Both the position numbers and the translations under genes were made by a program. The notes under the pieces are model-generated. The model was not told where the DNA came from, searched no databases, and was given only the letters and a program-made list of their open reading frames with translations. A stretch of 64,000 bases of DNA. Source: Jejuia sp040720935. Its GTDB lineage: Bacteria > Bacteroidota > Bacteroidia > Flavobacteriales > Flavobacteriaceae. The stretch spans positions 124,001 through 188,000 of the forward strand of contig NZ_JBFDAE010000002.1 of NCBI RefSeq assembly GCF_040720935.1, given 5' to 3'. Of this stretch, positions 17,779-26,078 are shown in pieces (within the stretch, counting starts at the first letter, position 1; every line of letters begins with the position of its first letter).

Positions 17779-18702
17779 TTAATTTAATTGAAGTGTTTCT
17801 CTTAAAATTGCATCTTTATTATGATTTTTTTGCCAGTATGGGGATTTGATGGTTTTTAGCTTGGTAGCTTTTGTGGTTAAAATTTTAGGACCACTGGTGA
17901 ATGTTTCTTCCCAACCTAAAATTTCATGAGGGAAATTTGGATTGAAATTGATAGATAATTTACGATTTAAACCAGGATAGGAAATAGTGTAATTGTCTTT
18001 GTTTAAGTCGGCTTTAGCATTGTATGCTTTTATTGGCTTATGTTTCAATCTTGTAAATTCAAATGAAGGAATAATTTTTAAATCCCCTATCGGTAATGAT
18101 TTTGGATTGATGCGTAATTGTGTCCATAATTCATTTTCTAAAATTGTTTTTTCAAGTTTGAAGTGCTCATCTGCTTCTCCTTCAAAATAGGAATGCGACA
18201 TGATTTCGAATTTTTCTCTATTATTAAGTTGTGCATACACATGTCCGCACCATTCTTGTATTGAACTGGATACTTTTAACGCATGTTGATTATTAGTGAC
18301 AGGGTAGAAGGTACTTTGCATGATAGAATACGGATAAATTCCAGTATTGAAATTTTTAGTGGCATTCAGTTTTAAAACGGGAATGTTTTTAGCATTTTGA
18401 TGATCGGCTTTCACTTGGACTTCGGGTAGGAAATCTTCTGTTACGTAGATTAAAACGGCAGTTCCTTCACGCATTTCGCTGTATCGTGCTTGTTCTAATT
18501 TATAGGATGATATTTCGGCTTCTCCAGCGTACCAATAGTCTTTGAATTCTTGAGATAAAGGTTCAGCTGTTTTTTGAACAGTATTTGAAGTGTTTACTGC
18601 TAGTTTTTGTTCTGGATGTGTTTCGTTTTTACAAGCAGTAAACATAGATAGAACAGCTATAAATGAAAGGTATAAGACTGAAGTTTTTAGTATTGATTTC
18701 AT
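17779..18702 (-). CDS. Hypothetical lipoprotein (307 aa)
   Basis: Predicted lipoprotein: signal sequence with lipobox MFTAC (Cys about 24), then a mature beta-rich domain (EFKDYWYAGEAEISSYKLEQ, MQSTFYPVTNN, SIQEWCGHVYAQLN). The sequence is well ordered and looks conserved, but I do not know its function. Automated annotation may label it Maf because maf lies next to it; nothing in the sequence supports that. It lies 29 bp downstream of maf and is probably co-transcribed. Confidence 0.75.
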   Translation of the reverse strand: MKSILKTSVLYLSFIAVLSMFTACKNETHPEQKLAVNTSNTVQKTAEPLSQEFKDYWYAGEAEISSYKLEQARYSEMREGTAVLIYVTEDFLPEVQVKADHQNAKNIPVLKLNATKNFNTGIYPYSIMQSTFYPVTNNQHALKVSSSIQEWCGHVYAQLNNREKFEIMSHSYFEGEADEHFKLEKTILENELWTQLRINPKSLPIGDLKIIPSFEFTRLKHKPIKAYNAKADLNKDNYTISYPGLNRKLSINFNPNFPHEILGWEETFTSGPKILTTKATKLKTIKSPYWQKNHNKDAILRETLQLN

Positions 18703-18731
18703 AGCGAACTCTTTTTTATAAAATTACAAAC

Positions 18732-19325
18732 TTAGCTGCGGTTTGCAATGGCATTTAACGTTTTGTAAACAAGATGAACCGGTAGTCCCATCACATTAAA
18801 ATATGAGCCATCAATTTTTGTAACACCAATTTGACCAATCCAATCCTGTATGCCATATGCACCTGCTTTATCAAAAGGTTTGTAATGTTTTAGATAGTAT
18901 TTGATTTCTTCATCTGATAAGACTTTAAACGTCACTTTGGTAATATCGTGTAAGGTCTTTTCATAATTGGTTGTGGTAAAGCAAACAGAGGTTATGACCT
19001 CGTGAGTAGCATCGCTTAGAGATTTTAATATAGAAAACGCATCATCTTCATTTTCAGGCTTTCCTAAAGCTTTGTTATGATGCCAAACAATGGTGTCGCT
19101 TGTAATTAAAATATCTTCTGGTAGTAATTCCTCTTTAAAAGGTAAAGCTTTTAGTTGTGCAAGATAATTGGTGATTTCAAAATGCCTTAATCGTGGTGGA
19201 TATTCTTCCTTAATGGGCTTTAACCGTATTTCGAAATCTAATTCTAAATCCTTAAAAAAAGCTTGTCTTCTTGGAGAAGCAGACGCTAGAATAATATTGT
19301 GATTTTTGAGGTTTTGGTTTAGCAT
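18732..19325 (-). CDS. maf: Maf-type nucleoside triphosphate pyrophosphatase
   Basis: House-cleaning pyrophosphatase that hydrolyses noncanonical or modified nucleotides; 197 aa, typical length. The N-terminal signature ILASASPRRQAF (about residues 12-23) and the later SDTIVWHHNKALGKP and DKAGAYGIQDWIG motifs carry the conserved Ser, Arg, Lys, Asp and Gln of the active site. First gene of a likely pair with the downstream lipoprotein. Confidence 0.93.
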   Translation of the reverse strand: MLNQNLKNHNIILASASPRRQAFFKDLELDFEIRLKPIKEEYPPRLRHFEITNYLAQLKALPFKEELLPEDILITSDTIVWHHNKALGKPENEDDAFSILKSLSDATHEVITSVCFTTTNYEKTLHDITKVTFKVLSDEEIKYYLKHYKPFDKAGAYGIQDWIGQIGVTKIDGSYFNVMGLPVHLVYKTLNAIANRS

Positions 19326-19503
19326 GTTTTTGGTTTATAGTCTCAGTATTCAATCGCAGTCTCAGTTAACAGTAAGTCACGTCTCACTTTGCGACTTGGC
19401 GTCTTTGCGCGACATTTTTACTTTTAATTTTTTCTCTGTGAATCTTGGCGAATCCTCTGTGAATCTCCGTGTAACAATTTGTCTCGTTTCCTAACAACAA
19501 AAA
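19326..19503. other. Intergenic region with cognate repeat words
   Basis: The 178 bp between maf and the prenyltransferase contain words such as GCGACTTGGCGTCTTTGCGC and two near-copies of CTCTGTGAATCT. This looks like decayed repeat DNA of a kind frequent in flavobacterial intergenic regions. No gene was found. Confidence 0.35.
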
Positions 19504-20412
19504 CTATAAGATAAACAAATAATGCACTAAAGACAACATCCCAAAAAACAGCACCAACTTATAAACGGTACTAATATGATGAAAGTCTTCTTTTGCTTTC
19601 GCACCAAATAATTTAATACTGATATAAATTAAGGGCCCAATAATAAACACTAAAAAATAAATGACTGAAATTTGCTGTTTATAAAGCTCTGAAATTACAT
19701 AATGAATTATAATTACAAGCGGTATAACATTCAAAATGATTAAAACGTTTTTGGCACGTTCTCGCCCAATTGCTATTGGTAGGGTGTTCATGCCAACTTT
19801 GTAATCGCCATCAATATCTTCGATGTCTTTCGCAATTTCACGAAGTAAATTAATGATGAAGGCGAATAGGGCGTAGTCTAAAAGAATTTTAAAAAAGACA
19901 AGTTGAATGTCTCTGTTTCCGGGTGTGATATTTGGGGTTAATTCAAACAATCCAACAATTAGAATACTGGCTGCTACTAACATTGAAACCACTACATTCC
20001 CAATAATAAGTATTTGTTTTAGATATGATGAATAGATATAGAGCAAGGCAGAAATAACCACAAAAATTGAAAAATAAGCACTTTTGCCAACACTACTAGA
20101 TAGGTAAAACCCCAACCCGACACCAATAACATTAAAAATGATGAATAAATTATAAGCTGATTTTTCAGAAATGGTTTTACCAACGATTACTTTTTCAGGT
20201 TTATTGATACTATCCGTTTCAACATCATAAATATCATTGATAATGTTTCCTGCACCTGCGATAGCAATAGTTGCTAGAACTAATAAAGTAATACCCAATC
20301 CATCTAAAGCTGTATTAACCCCAAAAGGTTCTAATAGCGCATACTTAATCAATAATTGCACAATAGCAATCATTCCTAAATTTTTCCAGCGGATAAGACT
20401 TAAGAAGTTCAA
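19504..20412 (-). CDS. UbiA-family prenyltransferase (geranylgeranylglycerol-phosphate type)
   Basis: Integral-membrane prenyltransferase, 302 aa, with eight or nine hydrophobic helices. The first Asp-rich motif is plain (NIINDIYDVETDSINKP, about residues 57-73). The second is KDIEDIDGDYKVG (about 195-207). In Bacteroidota this subgroup is usually annotated as geranylgeranylglycerol-phosphate geranylgeranyltransferase, though the real acceptor is uncertain; a quinone-pathway role is the alternative. It sits with maf, the KdsC-like phosphatase and the DUF2520 gene in a conserved-looking minus-strand cluster. Confidence 0.85.
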   Translation of the reverse strand: MNFLSLIRWKNLGMIAIVQLLIKYALLEPFGVNTALDGLGITLLVLATIAIAGAGNIINDIYDVETDSINKPEKVIVGKTISEKSAYNLFIIFNVIGVGLGFYLSSSVGKSAYFSIFVVISALLYIYSSYLKQILIIGNVVVSMLVAASILIVGLFELTPNITPGNRDIQLVFFKILLDYALFAFIINLLREIAKDIEDIDGDYKVGMNTLPIAIGRERAKNVLIILNVIPLVIIIHYVISELYKQQISVIYFLVFIIGPLIYISIKLFGAKAKEDFHHISTVYKLVLFFGMLSLVHYLFIL

Positions 20413-20469
20413 GGTTTAAAATTCAAAATTTAAAGTTGCTACAAATTCAAAAATATTTTTCTGCATGTT

Positions 20470-20519
20470 CTTAAACTGCGACTGCAAACTGCAAACTGAA
20501 GACTGCATACTGCATACTA
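20470..20519. repeat. Degenerate short tandem repeat (CTGCNAA type)
   Basis: Between the prenyltransferase and KdsC-like genes the sequence iterates variants of ACTGCAAACTGC and ACTGCATACTGC. It is probably a slipped-strand microsatellite with no coding role. Confidence 0.5.
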
Positions 20520-20521
20520 AA

Positions 20522-21052
20522 TCAATCATACTTCGCATCAAAATTACCGCTCCACTTTCCTTGAACTTTCAACACCTGTTCAATAACATCTCTGGCTGCA
20601 CCTTTACCTCCTTTTTTATGGGACACATATTTAGATACCGCTTTAATTTCTGGAACTGCATCTTGCGGACAACAAGGTAAGCCAATGCCTTTCATTACGG
20701 GATAATCTGGAATATCATCGCCCATATATAAAGCGTTTTCAGATTTTATGCCTTTTTTAGAAAAGTAGTCGTCTAGCTGTTCGATTTTATTGTGAGCACC
20801 TAAATAAATATCGGTTATTCCCAATCCTTTTAAACGCAAACGTACGCCTTCGTTACTTCCGCCAGAAATGATACAGACGTTAAAACCTCTATCCACAGCG
20901 GTTTTTAGCGCGTAGCCATCTTTAATATTCATAGTTCTCAGCATGTCGCCGGTTGCAGTTACATGCACAGTCCCGTCGGTTAAAACACCATCAACATCAA
21001 ATATAAATGTGGTAATGTGGTTTAAATATTCTTTATAACTTTTATCTTCCAT
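20522..21052 (-). CDS. KdsC-like HAD phosphatase
   Basis: HAD-superfamily phosphatase of the KdsC type (3-deoxy-D-manno-octulosonate 8-phosphate phosphatase), 176 aa. Motif I is FIFDVDGVLTDGTV with the nucleophile and acid Asp pair, motif II is IISGG, and motif IV is MGDDIPDYPVM. KdsC proteins lack a cap domain and form tetramers, consistent with this short length. The product would serve lipopolysaccharide Kdo synthesis. The start overlaps the DUF2520 gene by 11 bp. Confidence 0.88.
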   Translation of the reverse strand: MEDKSYKEYLNHITTFIFDVDGVLTDGTVHVTATGDMLRTMNIKDGYALKTAVDRGFNVCIISGGSNEGVRLRLKGLGITDIYLGAHNKIEQLDDYFSKKGIKSENALYMGDDIPDYPVMKGIGLPCCPQDAVPEIKAVSKYVSHKKGGKGAARDVIEQVLKVQGKWSGNFDAKYD

Positions 21053-21800
21053 GGGTGTCTTTTATAGATTGCGTTAGTAAGTTGTAAATGTCCTTATGTT
21101 GGTCGTTTTTTAAAAGCTTTAAATGCTTTTTTATCGTCTTTTTGTCGTTGCGTTTTGCAGGGCCTGTTTGCGCCAAATAAGGCGACATGTTTTGAACTTT
21201 TTTTGCGGTTTCTAAAATTAACGGTTTTAAGAAATCGAATTCCGCTTCTTCAGATTCTGTGATTTCGTGCGCAACTCGATACAACTGATTTGTAAAATTA
21301 TTTACAAATACCGCTGCCAAATGTAAGGTGCGTCGTTGTTCACTATTTACTTTTCTCACGGGACTTCCAACTGCAACTGCCAATGCTTTTAGAATAGGAT
21401 AATCTGTTTTTACCAATGTCTCGATGCAAATAGGGACGTTCACAAAATCCATCTCGGCAGATTTGCTAAACGTTTGTAACGGATAAAAAACACCACGTCT
21501 GTTTTTTGCATTCAAATCATGAACATTTACACTTCCAGAAGTGTGCACCACTAATTTATTTTCAAATGGTAATTGTGATGATATATCAGCAATAGCATCA
21601 TCGCTAACTGCTATAATATAAATATCGGCATCTTGTAACGTATTTAAATCATCAGTAATGGCAACATCATTTTTAAAAGGTTCTATCGCGTCTATACTTC
21701 TGTTAAACCATTGTTTTACAGCGATTTGATTTGAGTTATTGAAAGTTTTAAATAAATGTGTGGCTACATTGCCAGCACCAAGAAGTGTTACTGAAATCAT
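21042..21800 (-). CDS. Rossmann-like / DUF2520 protein
   Basis: Predicted NAD(P)-dependent dehydrogenase-like protein. The N-terminal Rossmann fold starts ISVTLLGAGNVATHLF and the C-terminal helical DUF2520 domain includes RRTLHLAAVFVNNFTNQLY. The fold resembles pyrroline-5-carboxylate or ketopantoate reductases, but the substrate is unknown. I chose ATG at 21800 because the family begins right before the GAGNV loop; an upstream ATG at 21827 would add nine residues. Translationally coupled to the KdsC-like gene downstream. Confidence 0.85.
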   Translation of the reverse strand: MISVTLLGAGNVATHLFKTFNNSNQIAVKQWFNRSIDAIEPFKNDVAITDDLNTLQDADIYIIAVSDDAIADISSQLPFENKLVVHTSGSVNVHDLNAKNRRGVFYPLQTFSKSAEMDFVNVPICIETLVKTDYPILKALAVAVGSPVRKVNSEQRRTLHLAAVFVNNFTNQLYRVAHEITESEEAEFDFLKPLILETAKKVQNMSPYLAQTGPAKRNDKKTIKKHLKLLKNDQHKDIYNLLTQSIKDTHGR

Positions 21801-21858
21801 ATGGCTAAAATACATAAGTAATATCATTTTTAAAAGGACAATGTTTTATCTTTGAAAT

Positions 21859-22245
21859 ATGAAAAAAGCAGATATTAAAACCAGGGAAGATGTGTTTTTA
21901 CTTGTGTCCTCTTTTTACGAAAAGGTTAGGAAAAATGATGTTTTAGGACCATTTTTTAATGACACCATAAAAGATTGGGATGCCCATTTAGAACACCTTA
22001 CGACGTTTTGGGAAGCTAGTTTGTTTCTAAAAACACGTTATACGGGAGATCCAATTGAAGCGCATATAAAAGTAGATAAGGCGTTTAATCACACAATTAC
22101 AGAACTACATTTTGGTATTTGGTTGAATTTGTGGTTTGAAACTATCAATGAATTATTTGAAGGCGATTATGCCGAAAATGCAAAACGTCGCGCTAGAAAA
22201 ATGGGAACGTTTATTCACTTGAAGATTTTTGAGGCTAGAGGTTAG
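21859..22245 (+). CDS. Group III truncated hemoglobin
   Basis: Heme-binding truncated globin, 128 aa. Recognisable pieces are the A-helix VFLLVSSFYEKVRKNDVLGPFF, LTTFWEASLFLKTRYTG with the E-helix, and the proximal His in HFGIWLNLWFETI. These features and the short CD region place it in group III (P type). Likely roles are oxygen or nitric oxide chemistry in the cytosol. It is divergent from the DUF2520 gene, with a short promoter region of 58 bp. Confidence 0.9.
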   Translation: MKKADIKTREDVFLLVSSFYEKVRKNDVLGPFFNDTIKDWDAHLEHLTTFWEASLFLKTRYTGDPIEAHIKVDKAFNHTITELHFGIWLNLWFETINELFEGDYAENAKRRARKMGTFIHLKIFEARG

Positions 22246-22346
22246 TTGTCGTTCAGAGTGGTAGTGAAGCATTTCAGATAGAACTTTTATAATTTCATTT
22301 TATAGATTCTTCAGTTGTTCCTCCTTCTGAATGACAAAAAAGAATT

Positions 22347-22838
22347 TCAATCTAATTCTTTCTCCATTTTAAAATCATCCATAACAAAACCATTTCCTAT
22401 ATCAATAATAATTTCTCCTCGGTTTTTAAACCCTAATGTTTCATAGGCTTTTATAGAGTTAAGGTTGTTTTTATTTACAGTTAATGAAATAGATTTGCAT
22501 TTCAATTCTTTAGCTTTTTCTTCAACAAATTCTAGTGCTTTTTTTCCAAAGCCTTTACCACGATATCCTTTCAAAATGTAAAATTTGCTTAAGAATAAAC
22601 TTTGATTTTCTTTTTTAATTGAGATATAACCAATTTCAGAATCATTAGAAAGAATCAAATAATATTGAAAATGGTCACTAATTTGCTGTTCCATAAAATC
22701 AGCAGTCTGAAACTTTTTCAGCATATAATCCACCTGTGGTTTTCCTATGATAGCTATGTAATGTTCTCGCCAAATAATATGGGCTAATTTTTCAATTTTT
22801 ATAAAATCTTGATATTTTGATACTTTTTGAATATCCAT
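22347..22838 (-). CDS. GNAT family N-acetyltransferase
   Basis: Acetyl-CoA-dependent N-acetyltransferase, 163 aa from the chosen start. The acetyl-CoA loop motif is FYILKGYRGKGFGKKALEFV (R-x-x-G-x-G/K) and the C-terminal half has NKNNLNSIKAYETLGFKNRG. I place the start at 22838 (MDIQKVSKYQDF), where the ATG overlaps the stop codon of the hemolysin III gene (TAATG). The longer frame to 22904 only reads hemolysin III DNA in another frame. Acceptor substrate unknown. Confidence 0.85.
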   Translation of the reverse strand: MDIQKVSKYQDFIKIEKLAHIIWREHYIAIIGKPQVDYMLKKFQTADFMEQQISDHFQYYLILSNDSEIGYISIKKENQSLFLSKFYILKGYRGKGFGKKALEFVEEKAKELKCKSISLTVNKNNLNSIKAYETLGFKNRGEIIIDIGNGFVMDDFKMEKELD

Positions 22839-23464
22839 TAGATCACATATAAAAATATCATAAAGAAATGAAAAATGGCGCCTGCTAAAACAAACAAATG
22901 CCAAATCACATGGTTATAAGGAATCTTATCAAAGGCATAGAAAATAATACCAACAGTATAAGATAAGCCGCCAGCAAAAAGGAATAATATGCCATTATAG
23001 CCTATAAGGTCAGATAAGGTTCCAAAATCAAAAACAATCAACCAGCCCATGACTAGATACAGCAAGGTTGAGAAAATTTCAAATTTACCGGTAAAAAACA
23101 GTTTTAAAATCACACCAAAAAGTGCAATTCCCCAAACTGTATAAAATAAAGTCCAACCTAAACTTTGTTCCAACGTAATCAATAAAACGGGCGTGTATGT
23201 TCCAGCAATCAATAAGTAAATGCTGATATGATCTACAATTCTAAAATAGTGTTTCCTAACATCGTTTTTTGTAGCGTGATATATGGTTGAAGCGGTAAAT
23301 AAAACGATTATTGAGATGCCATAAATTATAACGCTTATTAAACTGTAGTCTGTTTTTTTAGTTTCAAAAACTATTAGGAATACAAGCGCAACACTACCAA
23401 ATAAAGCACCAATACCATGGCTTAGGGCATTAAGTTTTTCTTCAAAATATGTTTGAATTCTCAT
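22838..23464 (-). CDS. Hemolysin III family membrane protein (TrhA/YqfA-like)
   Basis: Seven-helix integral membrane protein of the hemolysin III / PAQR-like family, 208 aa. Signatures are EEKLNALSHGIGALFG near the N terminus, the S-x-x-x-H of TASTIYHATK, the HISIYLLIAGTYTP motif and the C-terminal HVIWHLFVLAGAIFHF; the His and Ser residues probably bind a metal. Its stop overlaps the start of the GNAT gene, and the DUF4294 gene lies 3 bp upstream, so the three form an operon. Hemolytic activity should not be assumed. Confidence 0.9.
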   Translation of the reverse strand: MRIQTYFEEKLNALSHGIGALFGSVALVFLIVFETKKTDYSLISVIIYGISIIVLFTASTIYHATKNDVRKHYFRIVDHISIYLLIAGTYTPVLLITLEQSLGWTLFYTVWGIALFGVILKLFFTGKFEIFSTLLYLVMGWLIVFDFGTLSDLIGYNGILFLFAGGLSYTVGIIFYAFDKIPYNHVIWHLFVLAGAIFHFFMIFLYVI

Positions 23465-23467
23465 CTG

Positions 23468-24145
23468 TTAATCTTCAGTTTTGTTGTAAATCCACTTATC
23501 GGTTAAGTCGTAAAAGTCTATGTCTAGCTTAGATTTTTGACGTACTAAACGTCCGCTTTGAAAGTTACGTTGTAAAATATCTTCAATAAGAAAATCTTCT
23601 TTTTCGTTCCAGGGATCGTATTCTTTTTTTAGGGAGATATCAAACATGCTTGCGGTGGTATTGTACCAAAATGCACGCCAACCGGTTCGTAATTCTTTAA
23701 CTAAATCGAAGGTGGTTCTTCCTGTTTGTCTGTGGATTAATTTTACTAAAATTTGTCCTTCGGTACGCGTTAGTTTTTTTAATTCATCCGAAAATTCCCC
23801 TTCAATATATTTCTGGATTTTTTTTGTATAGCGCTTTTTATGACGCCTTTTGGTTAACGTTTTTAAGTGAGAGGACAAGGAATCTAAACGTTCGGCGGCT
23901 AGCTTTGCATATGGATATACTTTTATGGTTTTCCGTCGTAATATTAAATAGCGAATTCTATCTTTTTTACTATCAAATTCTAATTTATGAAGTAACATCA
24001 CTTCAGCCAAATCTATCGTTGTTCTTGGAACAGAATCGCCTTTGATAATTAAGTATTTCACATCGGTTGAATCTTTCTCAAAATCGTTTATTTGAGTAAA
24101 TCCAAAAAAAGGGAGAAATATAAGTATGTATTTAAAATAGTTCAT
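23468..24145 (-). CDS. DUF4294 secreted protein
   Basis: Predicted exported protein of a Bacteroidota-specific family of unknown function. The signal peptide MNYFKYILIFLPFFGFTQ supports ATG at 24145; an ATG at 24175 would add ten residues. Core features are DLAEVMLLHKLEFDSKKD and IRYLILRRKTIKVYPYAKLA, followed by a basic helical segment (LTKRRHKKRYTKK). First gene of the operon with hemolysin III and the GNAT protein. Confidence 0.8.
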   Translation of the reverse strand: MNYFKYILIFLPFFGFTQINDFEKDSTDVKYLIIKGDSVPRTTIDLAEVMLLHKLEFDSKKDRIRYLILRRKTIKVYPYAKLAAERLDSLSSHLKTLTKRRHKKRYTKKIQKYIEGEFSDELKKLTRTEGQILVKLIHRQTGRTTFDLVKELRTGWRAFWYNTTASMFDISLKKEYDPWNEKEDFLIEDILQRNFQSGRLVRQKSKLDIDFYDLTDKWIYNKTED

Positions 24146-24248
24146 TATAAAATCATTGGGCAATAGCGAGACCAAAATTAATAATTTACATTCTGTTAAA
24201 CATCCATTTCGTATTTATATTATTATTTTAGTGCAAAATCTATAAAAC

Positions 24249-25337
24249 ATGGCAAAAAAGAGTATTCTAACAAATAAATCGATTAAATTTTTAGAAAAAT
24301 ATTTAAACAATGCTTCGCCTACGGGTTACGAATGGACAGGGCAAAAATTATGGATGGAGTATCTAAAGCCATATGTAGATGAATTTATTACAGACACCTA
24401 TGGAACAGCGGTTGGGGTTATTAATCCGAAAGCAAAGTATAAGGTTGTAATAGAAGGACATGCTGATGAAATTTCGTGGTACGTCAATTATATTAGTGAT
24501 AACGGATTGATTTACGTGATTAGAAACGGAGGAAGTGACCACCAAATTGCGCCAAGTAAGGTGGTTAATATTCATACGAAAAATGGTATTGTAAAAGGTG
24601 TTTTTGGTTGGCCTGCAATTCATACCAGGAATAAATCGAAGGAGGAACCTCCAAAACCAGATAATATTTTTATTGATTGTGGGTGTGCCACAAAAGAGGA
24701 TGTTGAGAATTTAGGCGTTCATGTGGGTTGCGTGATTACATACCCAGATGAATTTCATATTCTAAATGAAGATAAATTTGTGTGTCGTGCTATTGATAAC
24801 CGCATGGGCGGATTTATGATTGCGGAAGTGGCTCGATTGTTAAAAGAAAACAAGAAAGAATTGCCATTTGGGTTATACATTACCAATGCTGTTCAAGAAG
24901 AAATTGGATTACGTGGTGCAGAAATGATTACCCAAACCATTAAACCAAATGTTGCGATTGTTACCGACGTAACCCATGATACCACCACGCCAATGATAGA
25001 AAAGAAAAAGGCGGGACACTTAGAAATAGGTAAGGGACCAGTTGTGGCTTACGCACCAGCAGTACAGCAAAAGTTACGAGATTTAATTACAGATACGGCC
25101 GAGGAGAAGGAAATTCCGTTTCAGCGTTCTGCATTATCCAGAGCAACAGGGACAGACACAGATGCTTTTGCTTACAGTAATGGTGGCGTAGCTTCGGCGT
25201 TAATTTCCTTACCTTTAAGATATATGCACACCACAGTAGAAATGGTGCATAGAGATGATGTTGAAAATGTTATTAAGTTGATATACGAGACGTTACTAAA
25301 AATTAAAGAAGGCGACACTTTTAGTTATTTTGAATAG
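24249..25337 (+). CDS. M42 family metallopeptidase (glutamyl/leucyl aminopeptidase type)
   Basis: Cytosolic di-zinc aminopeptidase of family M42, 362 aa. Metal ligands and catalytic residues are visible: IEGHADEISW (His, about residue 73), CRAIDNRMGG (Asp), VQEEIGLRGAE (the catalytic Glu pair), TDVTHDTTTP (Asp) and the late MHTTVEMVHRDDV (His). The family assembles into tetrahedral dodecamers. It is the last backbone gene before the tRNA-Arg and the integrative element, with 100 bp between stop and tRNA. Confidence 0.92.
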   Translation: MAKKSILTNKSIKFLEKYLNNASPTGYEWTGQKLWMEYLKPYVDEFITDTYGTAVGVINPKAKYKVVIEGHADEISWYVNYISDNGLIYVIRNGGSDHQIAPSKVVNIHTKNGIVKGVFGWPAIHTRNKSKEEPPKPDNIFIDCGCATKEDVENLGVHVGCVITYPDEFHILNEDKFVCRAIDNRMGGFMIAEVARLLKENKKELPFGLYITNAVQEEIGLRGAEMITQTIKPNVAIVTDVTHDTTTPMIEKKKAGHLEIGKGPVVAYAPAVQQKLRDLITDTAEEKEIPFQRSALSRATGTDTDAFAYSNGGVASALISLPLRYMHTTVEMVHRDDVENVIKLIYETLLKIKEGDTFSYFE

Positions 25338-25438
25338 CTGAAATTTTACATAAAATACGAAACAATTATCTTGTTTTATAATTAAGATGTTTTATATTTG
25401 CACACCTAAAACAAAAAATATTTTTGTTTTTTGGTTGA

Positions 25439-25512
25439 GGGCTCTTAGCTCAGCTGGATAGAGCACCTCCCTTCTAAGGAGGCGGTCGAAGGTTCGAATC
25501 CTTCAGGGCTCA
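25439..25512 (+). tRNA. tRNA-Arg (anticodon TCT)
   Basis: A complete cloverleaf: acceptor GGGCTCT pairs with AGGGCTC using two G-U pairs, D arm GCTC-AGCTGGATA-GAGC, anticodon arm CCTCC-CTTCTAA-GGAGG with TCT in the centre, T arm GAAGG-TTCGAAT-CCTTC, discriminator A. CCA is not encoded. Its 3' half is the attachment site of the element downstream; the same sequence recurs at 25867, 34788 and 35166. Confidence 0.95.
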
Positions 25513-25514
25513 CG

Positions 25515-25546
25515 AAAAGCTTCACTTTAAAAGGTGGGGCTTTTTT
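25515..25546 (+). terminator. tRNA-Arg terminator, carried within the att repeat
   Basis: AAAAGC (25515-25520) pairs with the GCTTTTTT at the end, with CAC/GTG pairing inside. Near-copies follow each of the other three att-like repeats (about 25889, 34812, 35187). Confidence 0.75.
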
Positions 25547-25555
25547 GTTTAAAAA

Positions 25556-25810
25556 ATGGGACATTATACCTACATATTACATTCAAAAGAAATAGACCGC
25601 TATTATGTCGGTTTTACAAGTGATGCCTTAAAGGAAAGGTTGCGAAAACACAATACAAACCATAAAGGTTATACGGGAAAAGCAAATGATTGGGTTGTTG
25701 TTTATTTTGAAACTTATAATTCAAAAAAGGAAGCTTACGCAAGAGAGCGTGAGATTAAATCCAAGAAATCTAGAGACTACATTGAAAGACTGATTAGCTC
25801 AGCTGGATAG
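25556..25810 (+). CDS. Small GIY-YIG nuclease, copy 1 (ends inside a tRNA-like sequence)
   Basis: Single-domain GIY-YIG endonuclease-like protein, 84 aa. The signature is YTYILHSKEIDRYYVGFTS, with the catalytic Arg in LKERLRKHN and the metal-binding Glu in AREREIKSKKS. It begins 44 bp after tRNA-Arg. Its last codons (ISSAG, stop) are translated from TTAGCTCAGCTGGATAG, a tRNA D-arm sequence, so the gene ends within a tRNA remnant. The protein is identical to that encoded at 34855-35109. A homing-type or DNA-repair (YhbQ-like) function is possible; location and flanks suggest a tRNA-associated mobile unit. Confidence 0.8.
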   Translation: MGHYTYILHSKEIDRYYVGFTSDALKERLRKHNTNHKGYTGKANDWVVVYFETYNSKKEAYAREREIKSKKSRDYIERLISSAG

Positions 25811-25886
25811 AGCATTCCGCCTTAAAGCGGAACGGTCGAGGAGCCTGTGCCGATTTTGATTCGGTATTCGAATCCTTCAGGGCTCA
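25792..25886 (+). pseudogene. tRNA-like remnant, copy 1
   Basis: Reads like a tRNA with an intact D arm (TTAGCTCAGCTGGATAGAGC), an anticodon-like hairpin (TTCCGC-CTTAAA-GCGGAA, six-base loop), an inserted hairpin (CCGATTTTGATTCGG) and the tRNA-Arg 3' end (TTCGAATCCTTCAGGGCTCA). The 5' acceptor strand is replaced by GIY-YIG coding sequence and the T stem is unpaired on its 5' side, so I call it nonfunctional. It overlaps the end of the nuclease gene. Confidence 0.6.
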
Positions 25887-25902
25887 CGAAAAGCTTCACT
25901 TT
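25867..25902 (+). repeat. att-like repeat B (left end of the integrase-bearing segment)
   Basis: Repeat of the tRNA-Arg 3' end, TTCGAATCCTTCAGGGCTCA plus CGAAAAGCTTCACT. Other copies: A at 25491-25526 (inside tRNA-Arg), C at 34788-34826 and D at 35166-35200. Copies A and B are followed by TTTAAAA, C and D by ATAAAAGG. Confidence 0.8.
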
Positions 25903-25924
25903 AAAAAGTGGGGCTTTTTTGTTT

Positions 25925-26078
25925 TTTGTGGGTTTTGGTATGCTTCACAAGAGATATAATGGATAAAGCCATTATACCAATTCAATCAATTATTTAAGCA
26001 ATGTATGCCTTTTTAGGTATGCAATTAGGCACCCATATTATCTTCGGGGTACCCACTTTAATTTCAAAATAGACACTT
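25925..26078. promoter_or_regulatory. Region between att B and the integrase gene; possible integrase arm sites
   Basis: This 150-bp stretch has three GGTATGC/TGTATGC words (near 25936, 26003 and 26014), a hairpin TAATGGATAAAGCCATTA (about 25959-25976) and GGGGTACCC. A related word, GGCATGCTTTTAGGCAC, lies near the other end (about 34719). Their placement inside both element ends is what integrase arm-binding or excision-factor sites would show, but this is inference. Confidence 0.35.

Noticed and set aside
17779..18702. Maf-type function for the lipoprotein
   Set aside because: The name could only come from the neighbouring gene; no Maf motif is present and there is a lipoprotein signal.
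25792..25886. Functional second tRNA
   Set aside because: The acceptor 5' strand is absent, the T stem does not pair and the anticodon-like loop has six bases.
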